Shown: piece by piece, positions 14,601-24,780 of the stretch | How the letters are laid out: each line of letters starts with the position of its first letter | Position numbering within the stretch: position 1 is the first letter of the stretch | Origin: Chiridota heheva | Taxonomy: Eukaryota > Echinodermata > Holothuroidea > Apodida > Chiridotidae | DNA: 64,000 nucleotides | Assembly (NCBI GenBank): GCA_020152595.1 | Contig: JAIGNY010000589.1 | Coordinates: 415,001 to 479,000 of the forward strand | Reading direction: 5' to 3' | Notes under the pieces: model-generated | Databases searched by the model: none | Told to the model about the DNA's origin: nothing | The model's input: only the letters and a program-made list of their open reading frames with translations | Position numbers and translations under genes: made by a program

Positions 14601-14806
14601 TAATTCCTGCATGTACATAATATTTAATGAAATACGTATTATAATTTAAACATGTACATAACATTTTAATGAAATACGTATTATAATTCAAGCACGTGCA
14701 TAACATTTTAATAAAATATGTATTATATTTCCAGCATGTACATAACACTTTAATGAAATACGTTTTATAATTCAAGCATGTACATAATATTTTAAGATAG
14801 CAAGTT
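11694..14806. repeat. 42-bp satellite array, about 74 units, with higher-order organisation
   Basis: The unit has the form ACATTTTAATGAAATACGTA, TTATAATTCCAGCACGTGCA, TA (42 bp). Three monomer types recur: one with GAAATACGTATTATAATTCCAG, one with GAAGTACGTATTATAATTCCTG, both with GCACGTGC, and one with GTACGTAATATAATTCAAACATGTAC. Around 12.1-12.8 kb they alternate as dimers (~84 bp); around 13.2-14.4 kb they run as trimers (~126 bp). The edges (11.7 and 14.5-14.8 kb) are more diverged, as is usual for satellites. Since 42 is divisible by three, minus-strand frames up to 161 codons stay open (14-residue repeats); these are a by-product, not genes. Confidence 0.95.
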
Positions 14807-15443
14807 TAAAAACAAATTTCGCTTCATCGCATCGTTTGATAGCCTGAGACCAGAAGACGTATCACGCATTCAAATAAATGTACTGCATATTTAATTGCCC
14901 ATTTTACACGTGCACGCCGACATTATTTCGTGTTGTGGGTATATGACTAGTAACTATGCCAAACTATAGGCACCATACTCAATGCATTCATGTATGCAAT
15001 ACTATTTGTTTACTAAGATAGTACATGGACTACTACTCTTTTGGTTCATAAAAATATTACAAAGAAAACCAGCGTCTAAAAACTTGCCACGCTCTCATTT
15101 AAATTAATGTGTATTGCATAGTGTACTAAACCGAGTGCATTGCAAAAAGCAGTGTCATGCCAGTAACGATCAATTTCGTGTTTTTGTCCTTTCTTTTCTT
15201 TATTTTATTTTATTCATTTTTGAGGGGGTGGGGGTCGAGTCATGACAGTGCGTACACAGAAATGAACCCCAAACGCTATTTTTCCACAGGCCTCAACTCT
15301 ATAATGCCAAAAATACTAATGAAGACTCAACATTATGTATGACTTATAAAAACTAGTATCTCTGGCTTTTAATTTCTAATTTAAACCGATCGCTTTTTTA
15401 GTCTTACCCGCAACTGAATTGTCTCTCAGTGTCGCTAGTTCTT
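14807..15443. other. Intergenic DNA between two repeat arrays
   Basis: AT-rich sequence without recognised genes or repeats. Contains a short G-rich run near 15222-15236. Nothing further to report. Confidence 0.4.
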
Positions 15444-16035
15444 CAGTCCGGAAGTATGCCTATTAATAGGAACATTTATAACACACGAGAATATTGGAGT
15501 CATGCAGCTATATTGTTCAGTGCGAAAGCATGCCTATTAATAGGAACATTTATAACACACGAGAATATTGAAGTCATGTAGCCATATTGTTCAGTCCGAG
15601 AGCTTGCCTATTAATGGGAACATTTATAACACACGAGAATATTGAAGTCATGCAGCCATATTGTTCAGTCCGGAAGCATGCCTATTAATAGGAACATTTA
15701 TAACACACGAGAATATTGAAGTCATGCAGCCATATCGTTCAGTCCGGAAGCTTGCCTATTAATGGGAAGATTTATAACACACGAGAATATTGAAGTCATG
15801 CAGCCATATTGCTCAGTCCGAGAGCTTGCCTATTAATAGGAACATTTATAACACACGAGAATATTGAAGTCATGCAGCCATATTGTTCAGTCCGGAAGCT
15901 TGCCTATTAATAGGAACATTTATAATACACGAGAATATTGAAGTCATGCAGCCATATTGTTCAGTCCGGGAGCATGCTTATTAATAGGAACACTTATAAC
16001 ACACGAGAATATTGAAGTCATGCAGCCTTATTGTT
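15444..16035. repeat. Eight tandem 74-bp units inside MITE copy 1
   Basis: Units start at 15444, 15518, 15592, 15666, 15740, 15814, 15888 and 15962, each exactly 74 bp without indels. Every unit begins with the transposon terminus CAGTCCGG and ends ..CAGCCATATTGTT. The other MITE copy has a single unit, so the array grew from the transposon end. Confidence 0.95.
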
Positions 16036-16441
16036 CAGATGTTGCAATAAAATGTCATAATCTTTAATTTATGTACTTGAAATATTAAAAACCATTGTGT
16101 TGAAAAACATTTAAATTTTCAAAATAGCCGTTTCGCGCCTAAAAGCCTAGCTCTATTGTCTATTTTTCTAATATTTTGAAAACGGCGTGATGAACATATC
16201 AAATGGGAGTGGAAAAGCTGTAGCCATGACCGTAATGAAGTTTCATGAGTTTAAGTTTCCCCTAGCAAAAATATTTTTTCCCAGACGTATTTGAAATTTG
16301 AAATATGTAACATTGCAAAGCTTTAACGTTAGGATAGCAAAGGATCATGGGAAATATTACAAAATGGCGGCTTCCATGTAGCAAAATGTTCCCATTTTTA
16401 GGAACATTTATGTTGCCATTAATAGGCATGCCACCGGACTG
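15444..16441. mobile_element. MITE copy 1, expanded by internal 74-bp repeats (998 bp)
   Basis: Same family as the element at 40126-40591, in opposite orientation. The left end begins CAGTCCGGAAG.ATGCCTATT; the right end reads GGCATGCCACCGGACTG. Flanks TTCTT (15439-15443) and TTCTA (16442-16446) look like a 5-bp target-site duplication with one mismatch. The core (16036-16440) matches the core of the other copy, including AAATGGCGG and GGATAGCAAAGGATCATGGG. No coding capacity. The size difference is due to the eight tandem units at its left end. Confidence 0.8.
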
Positions 16442-16690
16442 TTCTACATAAATAACTTTTTTGAAAGTATCAAGTTTTTGATTGTGACTTTGGTCATGTT
16501 CCAGGATTCCATAGAAAATGGTGCTCCGAATATTGCCTTTATAGACACGAATCTTGGATTTTCTTAATTTTGCCTGTTTTCCGAATTATTTTGAGGGATG
16601 CAAAAGATGTTTTTGAGGGATACAAAAGCCTGACTGGCCTTGGTGATTCCAGATGATATATCGGCTTTAATGCCTTCATCTGCTGTCATA

Positions 16691-17399
16691 AGGGAGCTTT
16701 AGATTTCACGACGCGGACTTCGCTACAACAAAATGACGTTACCTTCGACGTTCTGCGCATGCGAGTACTTCACCTTCTCGTTATCCCTGAAATTCTGCTC
16801 GGGTGTCAGGGTGTTTTCACGTTGTGCTGAAAACGGCAACTTAAAATAGCGTGTGACATCATATGTTGTCATACTAATCTGCATTTTTAAGATAATTGAG
16901 CAATGCAACTTTTTTGCTTATCAAATGAAAATTTGACTCAAATTTTGTCTTTATTATTTTGAAGATTAAACTTTAAAGTAAAGAATTATGAAGTATTTGC
17001 ATTTTCTTGGCGCTCAGATATTTTACGTTCTACTGGTACATCTTGGGAATTTTTACATATGTTTATCATATAGCGTATGAACTTCGGGCTACGCTTGCGA
17101 AGAAGTTGATTCAATCGAAGTGAGTGACTTTTCCTTTCGTTTCACGAATTCGATGAAGGTTCGCCATTCTTCTAAAAGTAATTATAATTGGAGCAAAGAG
17201 CTTCTTTGTTTGGAGCGTCTTCTGCTGACGATCGAACATCGCTACTTAGATACGTAACCGAGTGTAATCACATGACTGATCACATGACTGTCATTTTTCC
17301 CGTCGTAGAAATCTAAAGCGCAAAATCAACAGGACGGGGAAGTCGGTGCGACGACGTACATTGTCGGTTAACTTTCCGTCCCGAAATCTAAAGCTCCCT
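16691..17399. mobile_element. Non-autonomous DNA transposon, 709 bp, 17-bp perfect TIRs
   Basis: The left end AGGGAGCTTTAGATTTC (16691-16707) is repeated in perfect inverse at 17383-17399, and similarity continues a little inward (..ACG/..ACGG). A further AAATCTAAAGCGC word sits internally near 17308. No open frame of note. The target-site duplication is not clear (flanks ..GTCATA / ATTATC..), so the superfamily is not assigned. Confidence 0.65.
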
Positions 17400-17504
17400 A
17401 TTATCGAACTAAGGTACGTAAAATCCTGCACGTCTTCAATTGTTCAAAATTCAAAATGTTTGGAGAGCGCCCTCATCCATACCTCTCCACACTCATCAGA
17501 TTTA

Positions 17505-17702
17505 AACCTTGTTACATAATGGTCAAAAAGATTGTACATAATGGCGGACAATATTGTTATATAATGGGTCAAAAGTTGTTGACAATGTTACACAATAAGT
17601 TGTTACATATTAGGCCAAATTTGTTAAATAGTGGCCATAATGGACCGATAATTGGTACATAGTGGGTAATTGTTACATAATGGACAATTGTTACATAATG
17701 GG
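17505..17702. repeat. Degenerate short repeat of TTGTTACATAATGGNC
   Basis: About a dozen degenerate copies of a 15-19-bp word around TTGTTACATAATGG. They immediately precede the LINE fragment that starts at 17703. No function visible. Confidence 0.7.
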
Positions 17703-18378
17703 CCTTAACAAGGCCTTTAACAGTATTGACAGAGCAAAGCTGTGGGATATATTGAGTCACTATGGTGTACCACAAAAGATGTTGATGATTTCACATACTT
17801 AAGAGCTACTTTGCGGAACCCTGACGGAACGCCGATTGACATATGGAGAAAAATAGGCAAGGTTATAGGAACGCTTTCATCACCTCAAACAAGATATGGA
17901 AATCAAACAAACAGCTTACGTACAAAATTTGAAATATTTCTAACAATTGCTATGTCTGTGCTTCTGTACGGATCATGGACATGAAGAAGTGAATGAGGGC
18001 AACAATAGAAAAGGAGATACATATCAACGAAACTGCCTAGGCAAAATATTAAAAGTTCGATGACCAACAGTAATATCAAATAATGACTTGTATAGGAGAC
18101 AAAGATGGTACATACAAGCACAACAATTCGTGAGAGAAGATGGAAAGAAATTGAAGACATTTGACGGAGAAATGCAATCAATAGTTTAGGTGGGGATGGC
18201 TCCCACCTGGATACCAGATAGGCGAAGAAAACGAGGCAGGCCAAAGATAACTTTGAGGTGAATGGTAGAGAAGGAGAGAGAGAGAAACTCGGATGGGGGG
18301 AGCTGGAATCAAGTCAGTGAAGTAGCAAAAGACAGGAAGAGATGGACGCTAAAGGCCTCAGTCTCTACTTGAGGAGAA
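17703..18378 (+). pseudogene. RTE-like non-LTR retrotransposon fragment, internally deleted
   Basis: Starts with NKAFNSIDRAKLWDILSHYG of an RT palm region, then jumps, with a frame change near 17780, to DVDDFTYLRATLRNPDG, DIWRKIGKV and IAMSVLLYGSWT. The last part matches the conserved 'DFTYLGA...DI..RI.KA...SVLLYGSETW' segment downstream of the RT core. Decayed remains of the C-terminal region follow (RRKRGRPK-like words, 'DRKRWTLKASVST' at the end). Roughly 200 residues including the YADD motif are missing between the two parts. Many stops. The RTE-type assignment rests on the C-terminal pattern only. Part of it (17887-18178) is duplicated at 19278-19569. Confidence 0.7.
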
Positions 18379-19104
18379 GGGAGCAGTGAGTGAGTAAAAA
18401 TAATAAGGCTGCCATTCACGTTTGAATGGCTAAGTGTTTCAAATATTGTTCATTAGCAGACTTACACATTATTCACTCTTCGCATTTTTAATCATTATAT
18501 ATAAATCAACGTTGCCGTAAAAGCAATTCCGTGTTTAGACACAAATTAAACTAAGCATCAAACAGTCAAAAGGCGCCTCATATTGATCCTTTCATTAATA
18601 TTTGTAAAATGTCTGATTTTCTAATGCAGTACACTGCACGTATTATACAAACTTCATACAGCAAGATTTGTTTTTTATTCTCTAAGGGCCTCATAAGCTT
18701 GTTTAGTTTATGATCTCATCATGTCTTAATCCGGGCCTAGAAATTATCCATGGATAGATTATGTGCAAGAAATGTCACACGTGTTGAAACTTGGTGGAGG
18801 GTGAGGAAACAGCTGCTGTTGCCATTTCAATATTTTCTGCATCAAACTTGGTCAAACTGACATTTGGCTCAATATATTGGGCTTTGTTCCCAAGGGAGGT
18901 TCCCAAATGTTATTTACAGTATTACTAAAACACTCGTTAGAATATGCTTGTTGAGTCATTAGATAACGTCTTTAGAATATTTCATATGTTGCATACCAAA
19001 GCGCGTTTTAGGTAAGTAAACGTTAGCTTGCGTGACTGATCGATGTATCATTCGTTTCGTCACTGACGAGGCTTGCGATTCATTTGGCTGCAGTATCTGT
19101 TTAT
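18379..19104. other. Intergenic DNA, no gene recognised
   Basis: AT-rich, without recognisable domains, tRNA-like boxes or tandem repeats. Confidence 0.4.
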
Positions 19105-19744
19105 TTTTTGGCCTGAAAGGCATTTAAATGGTGTTCGCTTGATTCATGGTGTTCATACAACAAAGCAGGAACATCCCAGCTCTACTATTCAGATGTCAAT
19201 TCCCTACGTCCTCATGAGCAGTGGCGTGTTTTACTGGGGGCAATGACATTTTGGCGTCCCCCCCCCCCAGCTCAATAAAAACAAGATATGGAAATCAAAC
19301 AAACAGCTTACGTACAAAATTTGAAATATTTCTAACAATTGCTATGTCTGTGCTTCTGTACGGATCATGGACATGAAGAGTGAATGAGGGCAACAATAGA
19401 AAAGGAGATACATATCAACGAAACTGCCTAGGCAAAATATTAAAAGTTCGATGACCAACAGTAATATCAAATAATGACTTGTATAGGAGACAAAGATGGT
19501 ACATACAAGCACAACAATTCGTGAGAGAAGATGGAAAGAAATTGAAGACATTTGACGGAGAAATGCAATATTTTTTGGCCTGAAAGGCATTTAAATGGTG
19601 TTCGCTTGATTCATGGTGTTCATACAACAAAGCAGGAACATCCCAGCTCTACTATTCAGATGTCAATTCCCTACGTCCTCATGAGCAGTGGCGTGTTTTA
19701 CTGGGGGCAATGACATTTTGGCGTCCCCCCAGCTCAATAAAAAA
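19105..19744. repeat. Recent duplication mosaic: flank - LINE piece - flank
   Basis: 19105-19280 (TTTTTTGGCCTGAAAGGC ... CAGCTCAATAAAA) recurs almost identically at 19571-19744. The segment between them, 19278-19569, is an almost exact copy of 17887-18178 from the decayed LINE upstream, with one visible difference: GAAGAAGTGAAT against GAAGAGTGAAT. The copies differ in C-run and A-run length. Short shared words occur at the junctions (AAACAAGATATGG; TGCAAT/TTTTTTGG). Confidence 0.85.
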
Positions 19745-19829
19745 AAAAATGCTCTTAAGTAAAACGTGCACAAATTTATATGCACCGTTTATATGGCACT
19801 CTTTAGAAAATTGCAAAAAATCAATGTTT

Positions 19830-20330
19830 CAAATCTAGGGACAAAGAAAATTTCCGAAAATTGAAGGAAGCTTTCGCGGAATGAAAAAAATTTCCCACAA
19901 TTGAAGAAACTTAAACTTCCCAAATATAAAAGAAATTACCCCCAAAATGAAGAAAATTTCACCAACATTGTAGATTTTTTTTTTTTTAAATTGAAGTAAA
20001 ATTCCCCAAATCTCCAAAATGAAAGGAAATTTCCGCAATTTGAAAGAAAACTTCTCAAAAATAAAAGAAAATATCCCCAAAATGTAAGAAATTTCAGAAA
20101 ATGTAGGCAAATTTTCCCGAAAAATTGCGAAAATGAAGAAAATTTTCCGAAAATTTAAAAAGAAATTTTCAATATTGTAGAAAATATCCCGAAAGTGAGA
20201 GAAATTTTACAAAAATGGAGGCGAATTTTCTCAATAATGAAGACAAATTTCCTAAATATTAAAGAAAATTATCAAAATGAAGAAAATTTTCCCGAAAACT
20301 GAAGAAAAATTCCCAAAAGAATAATGATGG
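19830..20330 (-). repeat. Degenerate ~21-bp repeat array (TTTTCGGGAAATTTNCTTCAA family)
   Basis: On the minus strand, repeated words such as TTTTCGGGAAATTT and CTTCAATTTT recur about every 20-24 bp with strong decay. Same family as 21610-22130, 22450-22910, 48940-49200 and 54790-54895. A Phe/Ile-rich open frame (91 codons) over it is a by-product. Confidence 0.75.
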
Positions 20331-21273
20331 ATATTTAAATAAAACAAAAGCTTGCAAAAGAAAAGACCACGGCCTTAAATACATTCCAAATTTGCATCAT
20401 AATTTGCATACTGAAGCTGTGATTTAACATTTTTGTAATGTGATTTGGTATTTGGTAAATTTCTACAGACATTTCTTAATTATGATGAATCATTAAATAT
20501 TGCAATTTTAGCTAATGTTTTTTTTACACATCCATCTACCTTTAATATGAAATAATTATATAAGATAATTGTTTTTACTCAAATCTGAGGCACTTGAGTA
20601 ATTTTTACCGGCATAAGAATTGAAAACGAATGCATACAAACTAACACGTTTTCGGTTTTTCCTAGTCATGTAAATAACACTCATAAAAGATACAATTGCT
20701 TACCTCAAAAATCGATATTCCGGTAATAATTGTAACTGAAAACCTTAACAATTTAACGTTGAGAAATATATCAGAAGTCCACTGAATATTCCAAAACTCG
20801 CCGATCCTTTAAATTAAGCTGACTCAATAAAACTGTTTGATAATTATCGTTATGATTATGCTTTACCTTGCTTTACATAGAAAGAGAGATGAAACAATTT
20901 CATGAGTTTCAAATACTTATGAACTAAATGAATTGGGATATAATTGTCTTTTGGTTAGCTGACAGAGAGAGCTCTTATGATCTATGCTCAGCAATTAAGG
21001 CTTTATCCACGAATGTGAGACTTCAACACAATAATGAACTTCAACACAATAATGAGCTCCTCGAATTACCTGTAGGCTGCTCCCAAAAATTGCCTTCATG
21101 GTTTTACTCCAGTAATGCGCATGTTCAGAGCAATGCAATTTACAAAAGATGAATATCATTATCAAGATAAAATGCATAAATAAGGAAGACTGATAGTGCC
21201 ATCAAGCAGTTGAGAAAAAATATTGATCGGAATTTAAAAAAAATATTATGTAAAAAAGCAAATGCTATTTCGT
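20331..21273. other. Intergenic DNA, no gene recognised
   Basis: AT-rich with short frames only. Contains a small direct repeat CTTCAACACAATAATGA (21022-21052). Confidence 0.4.
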
Positions 21274-21605
21274 AATTACGACTTAGTATCTCGTGCATAC
21301 GATTTCCTAACCCGTAATTACGACATAGTATCTCGGAAAAAGGAATAACGACCTAGTATCTCGTAATTACTACTTACATACTCGTAATCATGATGTCTTA
21401 GTATCTTATAATTACGATTTAGTTTCTCCTTATTACCGTCGACCTTACTAACTTGTTATTATGCTGTCTTGGTATCTAATAATTACGACTTAGTTTATCG
21501 TTATTACGATTTAATATCTCGTAATTACGACTTACTCGTAACTATGATGAATTAGTATCTTATAATTACAACTTAGTATATCGTAATTACGACTTAGTAT
21601 CTTGT
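21274..21605. repeat. Degenerate 21-bp repeat TCGTAATTACGACTTAGTATC
   Basis: Roughly a dozen degenerate units; each contains the palindromic GTAATTAC and the word TTAGTATCT. Spacing is about 21 bp where well preserved. Confidence 0.85.
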
Positions 21606-21609
21606 ATTC

Positions 21610-22130
21610 TTTTGCAACAAATCCCCTTCAGTTTTGATAAAATTTGCTTCAATTTTCGGCAAGTATCTTCTTCATTTCAGGAAATTTTCATTAATATTTA
21701 AAAACTTTCCTTATTTTCTTGAAATGTTTTTATTTTCGGGAATTTTCTTCATTTTAGGCAAATTTGCACCAATTCTCGTGAATTTTGTTTAATTTTTGTA
21801 AAATTCACATTAATTTGTGTGAAATCTCTTTCATTTTCGAGAATTGTCTTTAATTATTGGCATCTTATAGCAATTTTCGGGAAATTTCCTTTAATTTGGG
21901 GATAAATTTGCTTTATTTTGGAGATATTTGCTTTAATTTTGGGATATTTGCATCAATTTTCGTGAAATGTCTTTCATTTTCTGGAAATTTTCTTCATTTT
22001 GGGGAAAATTGCATCAATTTTCGTAAAATTTGCTTCAATTTTCGTGAAATTTCTTCGTTTTTGTGAAATCTTTATTTTCGTAAAATTGTCTTCATTTTTG
22101 GATTTTTAAAAGATAATTTTCGGGAAATTT
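21610..22130 (+). repeat. Degenerate ~21-bp repeat array (TTTTCGGGAAATTT family)
   Basis: Plus-strand copies of the same family as 19830-20330, with units such as AATTTTCGTGAAATTTCTTC. Confidence 0.75.
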
Positions 22131-22449
22131 TACTGAGAAAGATATGCTGCGGTCGAGTAATGCTGTAGAAAAGCGTCAGTTTCTGCTTCGTTTCAGTTTG
22201 TCCCTTGAAATTACGTACAAGAAATAACTTCATGATCGATGATCATAGATTTACGGGGCAATTTCATTGAGGAGGGGAAGGCAGAGAATATTGATTGATA
22301 TTTTGGTCGAAGTTTACGTGGCGTATGAACCAGGAGTAGGAAGGCTAAGCCCCCCCCTCCAATTTTGTATTGGGAGCCAAGTATCCTCCCCCTTACCTTC
22401 CTCCAATAATGAAGGTCTAAGAAATTGATTTTTAAGAGTCAGATTCCAT
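22131..22449. other. Spacer between two ~21-bp repeat arrays
   Basis: No feature recognised; a C-rich run lies near 22350-22395. Confidence 0.35.
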
Positions 22450-22910
22450 CATGGCATCTTTTCTTTTTGAAATTTTCGAGAAATTTCCTTTAATTTTCAT
22501 GAAATTTGCTTCAATTTTCGAAACGTTTTCTTCATTTTCAGATTTTTTTTTAAAAGTTTTTACGAAATTTGCTGCAATTTTCGAAAAATATTTTTCATTT
22601 GAGGAATATCTTCTTCATTTTCGGGGAATTTTTATCAATTTTCGAAAAATGTCCTCATTTTTGGGAAATTTCCTTTATTTTCGGAAAATTTGCTTTGCAT
22701 CAACTTTAAAATGTACTTCTTTTTTTGGAATTTTCTTCATTTTCGGGCAATTTCCATCAATTCTCGTGAAATTTGTTCAATTTTTTGTGTTTTTAAATCT
22801 ACTTCATTTTGGGGAAATTGTCTTTATTTTTGGAAATTGTTTTGAATTTTCCGGAAATATCCTTCATTTTAGCAAAATTTTACCCAAAATTTCAATAATT
22901 TCCCACCCCC
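22450..22910 (+). repeat. Degenerate ~21-bp repeat array (TTTTCGGGAAATTT family)
   Basis: The best-kept units have a 21-bp period (TTTTCGAGAAATTTCCTTTAA then TTTTCATGAAATTTGCTTCA). A 230-codon frame (22451-23143) stays open because 21 is a multiple of three; it gives a Phe/Ile/Ser seven-residue repeat and is not credible as a gene. Confidence 0.8.
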
Positions 22911-23044
22911 TCCTTACAAATAGTTTTACCGTGATAAAAGACTTGGACATATTTGTAGGTTTGATGGGACAAAAATCAAATGTGCCCTCCACCACCTCCT
23001 TCCCCCTCCCCCATGTTAAATATTTTCCTACGCCGCTGCTTGAA

Positions 23045-23425
23045 TATTTGCTCTTATCTGCATATGATGCCCTTATCTACCCAAGATGCCCCTATCTGTC
23101 TATGATGCCCCTATTTGCCTATGATGCCCCTATCTGCCTATGATGCCCCTATCTGTCTATGATGCCCCTATCTGTCTATGATGCCTCTATCTGTTTATGA
23201 TGCCCTATCTGCCCATGATGCCCTATCTGTCTATGATGCCCCTATCTGCCTATGATACCCCTATCTGCCTATGATGCCCCTATCTGCCTATGATACCCCT
23301 ATCTGCCTATGATGCCCCCATCTGTCTATGATACCCCTATCTGCCTATGATGCCCCTATCTGCCTATGATGCCCCTATCTGCCTACGATACTCCTATCTG
23401 TCTATGATGCCCCTATATGCCTATG
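23045..23425. repeat. 19-bp tandem repeat CTATCTGCCTATGATGCCC
   Basis: About 20 units, well conserved apart from CTGCC/CTGTC and GATGCC/GATACC variants. No secondary structure or coding sense apparent. Confidence 0.92.
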
Positions 23426-24521
23426 AGAAAGTACGATGCAAGATCAAAATTGTTAACAAAGTCGTGTTCTTTTGTTAACATGCAAAGTAATCAAAGGCAT
23501 ATATTTCGAATAACGCTATGACAAATATATACTTGCCTTTCGAAATATCATATTTCATTTTTGGTTTTGATACTATCAATATCAGGAACCTAACATGCAG
23601 TCGTCTGCACAATGCATGTGTGTATGTCTCTTGATGCTTTGCTTGAAAACAAACACGATAACTCCTGAACAGTAAATTTATGCCATGTCATATTTGACAC
23701 ATAGATGCATCATCACCCATAGATGGTCTCAATTGTTTTTAGTATCGATATCATGCATATCAATGAGTGGGGGTGGAAGTGGGTGGGATGGGGGGGAACG
23801 TAAAGTTCTTCAAATGCTCATATTTTGTTAATCATATATCTGTTTTGCATCTTCTTTGGCATAATAAGGTGTAAGGGTTGGTGTAGATGCTCATCGTATA
23901 AAAAAACCGTTCAAAATCTAATATGAATTGTGGGCGGGGCGTAATGTGGTTTTACTGAAAACAGCTTGTAAACACAGTATCTCGTGAACCATACATCAGT
24001 GGTAGGTCAAATTTAACGCATTGATTAATCATGACTCAAAAATTATCCCTATTGTTTTTGGTGTCGATATCATACATTTTAATGAGTGGGTGGAGCTTAG
24101 TTCTAAAATCTTGAACTTTTCCAGTCTTTACAAGTGCATGTCAGTTTTGCTTCTTAAGTGGCATCCTTATGTCGTTAGATAGTGTGCACATGCTTAGCTT
24201 GTTAAATTGTAACATTTAATTAATTTTGAAATTAAAAATACATATCTTGACTCCACCCACAACCTGTAAATTTCTATTAAATTATATATTATACTGTTGT
24301 GAATGACTAACTTTTCATAAGCCTAAGTACCTTTGTTTATTGTCTGTCATAGCATTATTGTTCTCACAGGACAATAATTAGATAAATTAATAGACGGTGT
24401 CACGACAGACACCTTTGAAGTGCATTCCTTTTAAATACTGAACAATCACAACAGTTGCAAAGATTATTTTACGGGTTGGTCATTTGTAACTTTGTATAAT
24501 TAAATAAAAGCTTAAAAGAAT
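23426..24521. other. Intergenic DNA with a diverged ~350-bp direct duplication
   Basis: 23645-23790 (..TCAATTGTTTTTAGTATCGATATCATGCATATCAATGAGTGG..) resembles 23970-24095 (..CCTATTGTTTTTGGTGTCGATATCATACATTTTAATGAGTGG..), including the preceding 'cagtatctcctgaac / cagtatctcgtgaac' type words. Otherwise nothing recognised. Confidence 0.55.
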
Positions 24522-24780
24522 CAAATGCTTTGGTCTAGTAGTTATATCATGACATTGCCATGTGGTAGCGGCGCCACGGAGAGTGAGTAGATCTCGAAAA
24601 CGAGACGATACTCCACTTCTCTCAAAGATCGATTTTACAATTCGTCCAAATCTGAGGAGAAATGTCCAGAAGCCCCCAGTTCGTGGTGCCATGCACCGCC
24701 ACTGCATGACATTGCCAAGCTAGATGTCCCTGGTTCAATTCCCGGACTGGATGTAAAATACCCAATATGCCTATTTACAT
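24522..24780 (+). mobile_element. tRNA-like SINE head, interrupted by a small MITE
   Basis: GGTCTAGTAGTTATATCATGA resembles an A box, and GGTTCAATTCCCGG (near 24730) is a good B box. They are separated by an insertion (24561-24704). Removing it gives a tRNA-like stretch of about 70 nt. I found no second copy in the window, so its 3' limit is uncertain. A functional tRNA is unlikely. Confidence 0.5.
24561..24704. mobile_element. Small MITE (144 bp) with 13-bp flanking duplication
   Basis: CATGACATTGCCA flanks it on both sides (24548-24560 and 24705-24717). Its ends are imperfect inverted repeats (TGTGGTAGCGGCGCC against CAGTGGCGGTGCA), resembling hAT-type CAGTGGCG ends. If hAT, the true duplication would be 8 bp of the 13. 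Confidence 0.6.

Noticed and set aside
11882..14775. Minus-strand frames up to 161 codons with 14-residue Cys/Tyr-rich repeats
   Set aside because: By-product of a 42-bp satellite (multiple of three). Three minus-strand frames are used in different places and units carry frame-breaking indels.
15444..16035. Regularly spaced repeats considered as a CRISPR-like array
   Set aside because: Units are fully repeated with no variable spacers; they are tandem copies of a transposon terminus in eukaryotic DNA.
19342..19630. Minus-strand frames of 71-82 codons shared with 17903-18244
   Set aside because: Antisense of the duplicated LINE segment; similarity between the two reflects the duplication, not a gene family.
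22451..23143. 230-codon Phe/Ile-rich frame resembling membrane protein
   Set aside because: Lies on degenerate 21-bp repeats and runs into a 19-bp repeat; the composition follows from TTT/ATT words.
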